DNA of 64,000 nt from Oceanibaculum nanhaiense (GTDB lineage Bacteria > Pseudomonadota > Alphaproteobacteria > Oceanibaculales > Oceanibaculaceae): the NCBI RefSeq assembly GCF_002148795.1, contig NZ_MPOB01000010.1, positions 1 through 64,000 on the forward strand, written 5' to 3'. The translations under genes were made by a program, and so were the position numbers. This document shows, piece after piece, positions 60,201 to 64,000 of this stretch (the stretch's first letter is position 1; the number at the start of each line of letters is the position of its first letter). The notes under the pieces are model-generated. The model did no database searches, was not told where the DNA came from, and worked only from the letters and a program-made list of their open reading frames with translations.

Positions 60201-60806
60201 CTTGGTCCCCGACTTGTTGACCTCGTCCTTCCGGTCCGCCTGCCAGAACTGGTAGACCCACCCCAGGCTATCGTCGGCGAGGAACACCTCCTGCGGCAGT
60301 GCCTTCAACAGGTCCTCGAGTTCCGAGCGCGTCTCCGCCGGCAGGGCTACAGCCAGCACCGGATCGTCCTTGCGGAAGATCTGCGGCAGCATCCGCTCGG
60401 CATAGTCGCTCGCCAGCTCCAGCCAGTCCGCGCCCTGTTCGCGCGCGAGCTCGCGGGCTTCGTCGAGGCTGATGGCGACCCCCGACTCCGGCTCGATCAG
60501 AAGGTCGGTTTCGGCCAGGAAGCGGGCGAACAGCATGCGGTGCCAGTGCTCGTAGGCGCATTCCTGCATGAGTCGGCCCATCGCCTGCGTCCCGCGCTTC
60601 GAATCGCGATGGTCGCCGAGCTGCCGACCATGGGCGCGCAGGCGATTGCGCAGCGCTCGCGCCTCTGGCGTCATCGCGCCCCACGGCTCGTGATGGTGCA
60701 CGGCAAGCTGCTCCAGCACCTTCCTAGCGCCCGTCTCGGCGACGCGCCGCGCCTGACGGACAGTGCGTTCCAGCTCCCTGCGGAGGTCGCGCGCGAGCGA
60801 GGCCAT
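57267..60806 (-). CDS. pglX: BREX adenine-specific DNA methyltransferase PglX
   Basis: The 1179-residue N6-adenine methyltransferase has SAM motif I DPCMGSGHFLVF at residue 304. The catalytic motif is N509-V-P-Y512, in STNVPYLGRGKQDD, a variant of NPPY normal for PglX. NLFGLEIDQRCTQIAAFNLAFAAWR lies between them. A long C-terminal target-recognition region follows (WQWPRQTG-like YQWPRQTG to the end). It methylates one strand of an asymmetric motif to mark host DNA. The size is that of type 1/5 PglX rather than the shorter type 2/3 forms. A 12-bp gap separates it from brxC. Confidence 0.94.
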   Translation of the reverse strand: MASLARDLRRELERTVRQARRVAETGARKVLEQLAVHHHEPWGAMTPEARALRNRLRAHGRQLGDHRDSKRGTQAMGRLMQECAYEHWHRMLFARFLAETDLLIEPESGVAISLDEARELAREQGADWLELASDYAERMLPQIFRKDDPVLAVALPAETRSELEDLLKALPQEVFLADDSLGWVYQFWQADRKDEVNKSGTKIGADELPAVTQLFTEDYMVLFLLHNTLGSWWAGKVLADNPNLASSAKSEDELRAACRVGDVEWTYLRFVRDKNDGGDDGPWRPAAGTFDGWPKAVKDITVLDPCMGSGHFLVFALPILVAFRMAQEGLTREAAVEAVLRDNLFGLEIDQRCTQIAAFNLAFAAWRMVGYRPLPRLNLACSGLAIGVTKAEWLRLAEKAVTAADPAAKRDLLGVETNLLTVGLEERVKNGLEALYDLFAKAPWLGSLIDPRRASADIFREGFDKLEPLLASILAASDTDEAREIVVAAQGMAKAAEILARQFTLVSTNVPYLGRGKQDDLLRSYCESTFPNAKADVATCFVERCLFLSGSEGTVSIVTPQNWLFLNTYKSLRRSLLNKIRLNSVARLGEHGFESPQAAGAFTAMIIVTSAKPTAEHAFFGANASDGGSPEQKSLFLQNARPAILHQRDQIASPDHRISIDQVTDGARLSKYCASYLGLGTGDYPHYGRCFWEFPREESGWAFQQGTVESTRLWGGREHVVAWDYGTNRVRGMTQAERDQIHNQDQSGQQAWGRLGIAVGLMRDLKATIYTGERHEKALAAIVPQSEEILPALWALCSSREFHDLVRELDHNVIVANGTLVKIPFDLRKWERIAAEKYPHGLPKPHSFDPTQWLFDGKPKGADAPLSVAVERLVGYQWPRQTGSSFSGCPAVESDGLEKHADSDGIVCLNATKGEAPAHERLTTLLADAFGAEWSAAKLASLLADAGFAGKTLDDWLRDGFFEQHCALFHQRPFVWHVWDGRRDGFHALVNYHRLTAPGGEGRRTLEKLIYSYLGDWIDRQRAEQKAGVEGADARLAHAEHLRAELIKILEGEPPYDIFVRWKPLHEQPIGWEPDINDGVRMNIRPFMTARPLNGRAKTACILRATPKIKWEKDRGKEPKRERNDYPWFWGWDPEDLNLAVDFAGGREFDGNRWNDLHCSHTFKQAARDRHAAETGGRS

Positions 60807-60818
60807 GCTATATCCTCC

Positions 60819-63800
60819 TTAGTTCACCAGCACCGGGCCGTTCTCGATCGCCTCGATGAGGATCTTCTTCTGGCGCTCGATCCAGGCTTCAACCTCTGCC
60901 GCATCGCGCAAGGTGGCGCGTTCCAGGGAGATCGTCTGGACCTTGGGCAGCAGGAGTTTGGCGGCCTGCTCGATGGCCCGTGCAACACGACCGGGGATCG
61001 CGTCGATCTCAGCCTGCGCGTTTACCAGAGGCCTCTGGTCGAGATGGTTGGCCAGCGCTTCGTTGGTCGCGACTTCGGGTTTCGTCTGCGGCTTCAAGCC
61101 GACGGCAGCCTTGATCGCCTCCTGGTCAGCCGCCGGGACCTGCTTCCACACATCATTCCCATCGAGGGAACGCATCGCATTTTGGAACGCATCCTGGTGC
61201 GCAGCGAAGCTGTCCTGCACGGCTTTGCGCAGAAGGTCGCCCAACGCACCGCGGATGCCACTGGCCGGATCGGAGTTGTCGAGCAGAAGCCGCTGGCTCC
61301 GCACCGCCTCGATCTGGTCGAGATGCGGCTTGGCCGCCTCGATCGACGCGGCATGCCGCTCCAGCCGTTCGATCAACTGCCATTTGGGCAGCCGCTCGGC
61401 GATCAGGCTCTTCGTCGCCGACCATTGCTTGATCTTTTCTTCCCATTCGGGAGCCTTGTTTTTGATCGCGACCAGCTGCTCGTTGCCAATGAGCCGCTGG
61501 ATATCCTCGATTTCGGTCACGGCCGGTGAAGTGGGAAAGGGGGCATCGCCACCCGCCGACCGCGCTAGCTCTATCAGCTTGGCCAAGAACTCGCCTGCGC
61601 GCGCACCCTCTTCACCGCCCTTGCAGGGCACCCCGAGCAACTGGAACAGCTTGCGCAGTACCAGGCGGTCCTGGACCGACAGGGTCGCCTGCTCGACGCG
61701 GAACTCGGCCTTGGAGATTTTGTTCTGGTCGAGCTGGCCGAGGGGAACGGCGGCTCCGTTCAGCGTTGCGGTGATGTGCTGCGAGCGGTGTAGGGCGATG
61801 AGTGCGGCATCTACGGCGTCGCGCGGCCAGCCAAAGGGCGTGCCACCGAGGACCTTGCGAATGTCCGCGCCTGTCTTACCCGCGCCGATGGTGGTGATGA
61901 CCTGCTGACAGACTGGGTGCTTCTCGGTGGCGTCGGTGTGGCCTGTTGGTTGGAACGGGTGATCCGCGCCGTCGCGCGCCCGCTTGATGACGGCCGCCCA
62001 CGCCGCACTGTCCGCCTCCTTGAACCGGGGAAACATGCGCACCAGGGCGTCGTCGGTCGCGGTCTTGATGCGGTCGTCCAGGGTGGAGAGCAGCACTTCG
62101 CTGCCCCCGCCTTGGTAGACCTTGGCGTTTGCGACGATCTCGCGAACAAGCCGATCGCGATCGCCGACGGCGCGGGCACGCCGGCTGTCCATGCTCTGTC
62201 TGGCTTCCTGTCCCTCGGGCGAGGTCGGATTGCCTTTCGCGTCGAGGGTCTGTTGCGCCGCATCGGCCTCGACAATCAGACGACGAAGGTCGTCGGCCGA
62301 CTGGCGCGGGATGAAGAGGTAGAGCACGGGGCTGTCGGCTCCGGCAGCCCGGGCCGCATCAAGCACATCCTTCTCGGCTGCGCTCCAGCCATCTCGGATC
62401 CAGATCGGGATGCCGCCGCCATCGACTATCGGCGGCGTCGCCTCGCGATGCACTATGAACTGGCGCGGCTCCTTGGCGGCGCCCTGAACGATACGGAGGC
62501 CACGGATGATCTTGTCGATCTCCCCGTACAGCAATTGATCGCGCTTGAACTGGATCGCTGCGTCGTCGTTGTTGAGCTTGGTCTGGCGGTTGCGGAACTC
62601 GCGGTCCCATTCGCTGCCCTCGCGAGTCTGCAGGCGATACTCCTCGCCAACCGGCATGAGGACACCCTGGTCCGAGAGCTCCTTCAGCATCGCCTCGACG
62701 TCGCTGCGCAGTTTGCCGTTGTCGGCCGCTAGATCATCGATGAGGAGGTCGGCAATGTGCTCGCTGGTCGCGCGCACACCGATATCGGCACCGGCCTCGC
62801 GCTTCAGCTTGCCGATGAGGAAGACGAGGCCGCAAATCCGCTGCGCGAGCGCACCTTCCGTCCGGCCGACCTGGATGATGCGTTCGTTGATCTCGCGGAG
62901 TAGAACGCCCGTGTTGACCATTTCCGGCGCCAGCGCATCGAACAGCTCATCTCCGGGCACGACGGTGCCAAGCGAGCGATCCGACAGCTTGGCGATCGCG
63001 TCATGGATGATCCGCAGCTGCGAGCGCAGCTGGCTGTGGGTTCCGGCGGCGTCGATCTGGCGGAAGCAGTCCTCCCAGAAGCGACGACGCACCGGCAAGA
63101 GCGGGTAGTCGTCGACAATGACGCCCCGATCTTCAACCGTCTCGCCGATTCGCGTGCCCTGGAGCTGACGCGACACCTCGCCGGCATGCTTATCCAGCAA
63201 TGAGCGCACGTCGCCGACCGCCGATGGCTTCTTCTGGAGCAGCACCTTCCGCGTGACCGTCTCCACCTCGGCGTCGGATAACGGCACGCGGATCGTGAAG
63301 CGATCCATCAACTTCTGGAGCAGAGGCACATCGGTGAGCGCGCTCTGTCCGGCGCCTACGATCATCACATGGCTGTCGAGCTGCTTTGAGACGGCTTCGG
63401 CGACCTCGGTCACGAGCACGGAGCGATCGTTGGACTCGCCGATGTACTGCTGTGCCTCGTCGAGGATGAGGAGCGTGCAGGGCAGGCGACCGTCCTTGCC
63501 GACCAGGCGGAGCGCATCCTTCGCGGTTCTCAGGAACTGGTCGGTCGTAATGTCAGACGTCTGGGGTGGAAATTGCGCTCTCAGCGCTTGCCGGGCCTCA
63601 GCTTCGTTCGTGGCGAAGTCGGGCTCGCAGGCGAGGACAGCACGGGCAATCGGCCCACTGACGTAGAGATTGTTGAGTTCGCGATCGAAGGACCTGCCGG
63701 CGGACTCGATCTCGACCTTGATCTTGTCAAAGTGCCCGAGTGAGTGAAGCCAGAGACAGAAGCATGCCTGCGGATATTGCTCTGGCAAGCCAGCGGCGCG

Positions 63801-64000
63801 CAGCAGGATCCCGAGAATGGTCAGACGGACATTGTCGGTCGTGCCACTTGGGAGTGCGCCGGCTGCCGCGATCAGACCACCAGCGCGCTTTCCGGCGGTG
63901 TCGAGTTCCCGCAAGAGGTCGTGCAAATCCTCAGGAATCGATGGAACAAGACTTCGCGCCGTCGACCCGTCCGGGAAGGCGGTGTCCTGCCAGAGATGGC
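60819..64000 (-). CDS. brxC: BREX ATPase BrxC (5' end beyond the window)
   Basis: The frame is open across the window edge (codons continue upstream of 63926 to 64000), so at least 1060 residues are present and the N-terminus with the P-loop is missing. Visible are the Walker B strand TLLILDEAQQYIGE, followed by HVMIVGAGQSALTDVPLLQKLMDRFTIRVPLSDAEVETVTRKVLLQKKP, which is the BrxC/PglY-type ATPase pattern. Long helical regions come next (CRQIDAAGTHSQLRSQLRIIHDAIAKL, IIRGLRIVQGAAKEPRQFIVHRE). The C-terminus is helical. Its order before pglX, pglZ and brxL is that of type 1 BREX, so brxA and brxB are expected just outside the window. Confidence 0.9.
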   Translation of the reverse strand, partial: HLWQDTAFPDGSTARSLVPSIPEDLHDLLRELDTAGKRAGGLIAAAGALPSGTTDNVRLTILGILLRAAGLPEQYPQACFCLWLHSLGHFDKIKVEIESAGRSFDRELNNLYVSGPIARAVLACEPDFATNEAEARQALRAQFPPQTSDITTDQFLRTAKDALRLVGKDGRLPCTLLILDEAQQYIGESNDRSVLVTEVAEAVSKQLDSHVMIVGAGQSALTDVPLLQKLMDRFTIRVPLSDAEVETVTRKVLLQKKPSAVGDVRSLLDKHAGEVSRQLQGTRIGETVEDRGVIVDDYPLLPVRRRFWEDCFRQIDAAGTHSQLRSQLRIIHDAIAKLSDRSLGTVVPGDELFDALAPEMVNTGVLLREINERIIQVGRTEGALAQRICGLVFLIGKLKREAGADIGVRATSEHIADLLIDDLAADNGKLRSDVEAMLKELSDQGVLMPVGEEYRLQTREGSEWDREFRNRQTKLNNDDAAIQFKRDQLLYGEIDKIIRGLRIVQGAAKEPRQFIVHREATPPIVDGGGIPIWIRDGWSAAEKDVLDAARAAGADSPVLYLFIPRQSADDLRRLIVEADAAQQTLDAKGNPTSPEGQEARQSMDSRRARAVGDRDRLVREIVANAKVYQGGGSEVLLSTLDDRIKTATDDALVRMFPRFKEADSAAWAAVIKRARDGADHPFQPTGHTDATEKHPVCQQVITTIGAGKTGADIRKVLGGTPFGWPRDAVDAALIALHRSQHITATLNGAAVPLGQLDQNKISKAEFRVEQATLSVQDRLVLRKLFQLLGVPCKGGEEGARAGEFLAKLIELARSAGGDAPFPTSPAVTEIEDIQRLIGNEQLVAIKNKAPEWEEKIKQWSATKSLIAERLPKWQLIERLERHAASIEAAKPHLDQIEAVRSQRLLLDNSDPASGIRGALGDLLRKAVQDSFAAHQDAFQNAMRSLDGNDVWKQVPAADQEAIKAAVGLKPQTKPEVATNEALANHLDQRPLVNAQAEIDAIPGRVARAIEQAAKLLLPKVQTISLERATLRDAAEVEAWIERQKKILIEAIENGPVLVN

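Noticed and set aside
52874-60806. Long plus-strand open frames opposite brxL, pglZ and pglX
   Set aside because: They mirror the minus-strand BREX genes in GC-rich DNA, lack domains and ribosome sites, and are shadows.
1-64000. CRISPR arrays, rRNA operons and complete tRNA genes
   Set aside because: No regularly spaced repeats, rRNA segments or full cloverleaf sequences were seen. Only tRNA 3' fragments were found.

Overview
The window is GC-rich DNA from what is most likely an alphaproteobacterium. This is inferred from the class I polyhydroxybutyrate (PHB) genes, two heavy-metal P1B-ATPases, ECF sigma factors of the metal-dependent CorE type, IS21-type elements and a formylmethionine-tRNA-like 3' end. 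No rRNA, intact tRNA or CRISPR array was seen.

Layout. (1) 1-486: the right edge of a mobile element, with tandem IS-end repeats, a broken UvrD-type helicase start and a 20-nt tRNA 3'-end copy followed by a terminator. (2) 0.8-7.5 kb, mostly minus strand: a TVP38-type membrane protein, an internally deleted YdhR-like gene, a Met/Gln-rich periplasmic protein, a CorE-like sigma factor, two EamA transporters, an atypical CDF transporter and a sigma region-4-only protein. (3) 7.6-11.9 kb: phaB, phaA, an ion channel and an APC permease. (4) 17.8-11.9 kb, minus strand: a polyphosphate/phosphate operon (small ORF, CYTH-CHAD, Pit, MgtC/DUF4010, DUF47, PPK2). (5) A cyclopropane-synthase-family methyltransferase facing away from a second CorE-like sigma factor. 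(6) 20.2-32.4 kb, plus strand: a thirteen-gene run of phasin, YHS and DUF5676 proteins, DUF3141 hydrolase, acetate kinase, phosphotransacetylase, PHA synthase, small His-rich membrane proteins, a CPD-motif P1B-ATPase, an FAD oxidoreductase, FabI and YHS. (7) A third CorE-like sigma factor, then a copper operon with CopA, cupredoxin and membrane proteins, and an orphan Rieske protein. (8) 40.3-45.1 kb: plasmid or island debris, with two broken ParB genes, a complete IS21-type element and a second tRNA 3'-end copy. (9) 45.3-64 kb, minus strand: a type 1 BREX defence operon (brxC-pglX-pglZ-brxL), followed downstream by an AddB-like nuclease, an AddA-like helicase-nuclease and a phospholipase D-family protein.

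The main result is a shared promoter element, TGTAAC-N16-CGTC, the classical layout for ECF sigma factors. It occurs at seven intergenic sites with identical spacing, plus one variant with N17. The sites lie in front of the Met-rich protein, phaB-phaA, the polyphosphate operon, the cyclopropane synthase, the phasin/PHB/acetate/ATPase operon and the copA operon (two sites). With three CorE-like, Cys-rich sigma factors in the same stretch, this suggests a metal- or redox-responsive regulon that couples storage polymers (PHB and polyphosphate), acetate-CoA energy metabolism, membrane modification and copper export.

Two direct copies of a tRNA 3' end, at 473-486 and 45076-45089, bracket this whole block. 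It may be one integrated island of about 44.6 kb, with the BREX region beside it. Function calls rest on recognised motifs and family knowledge only; no database search was run.
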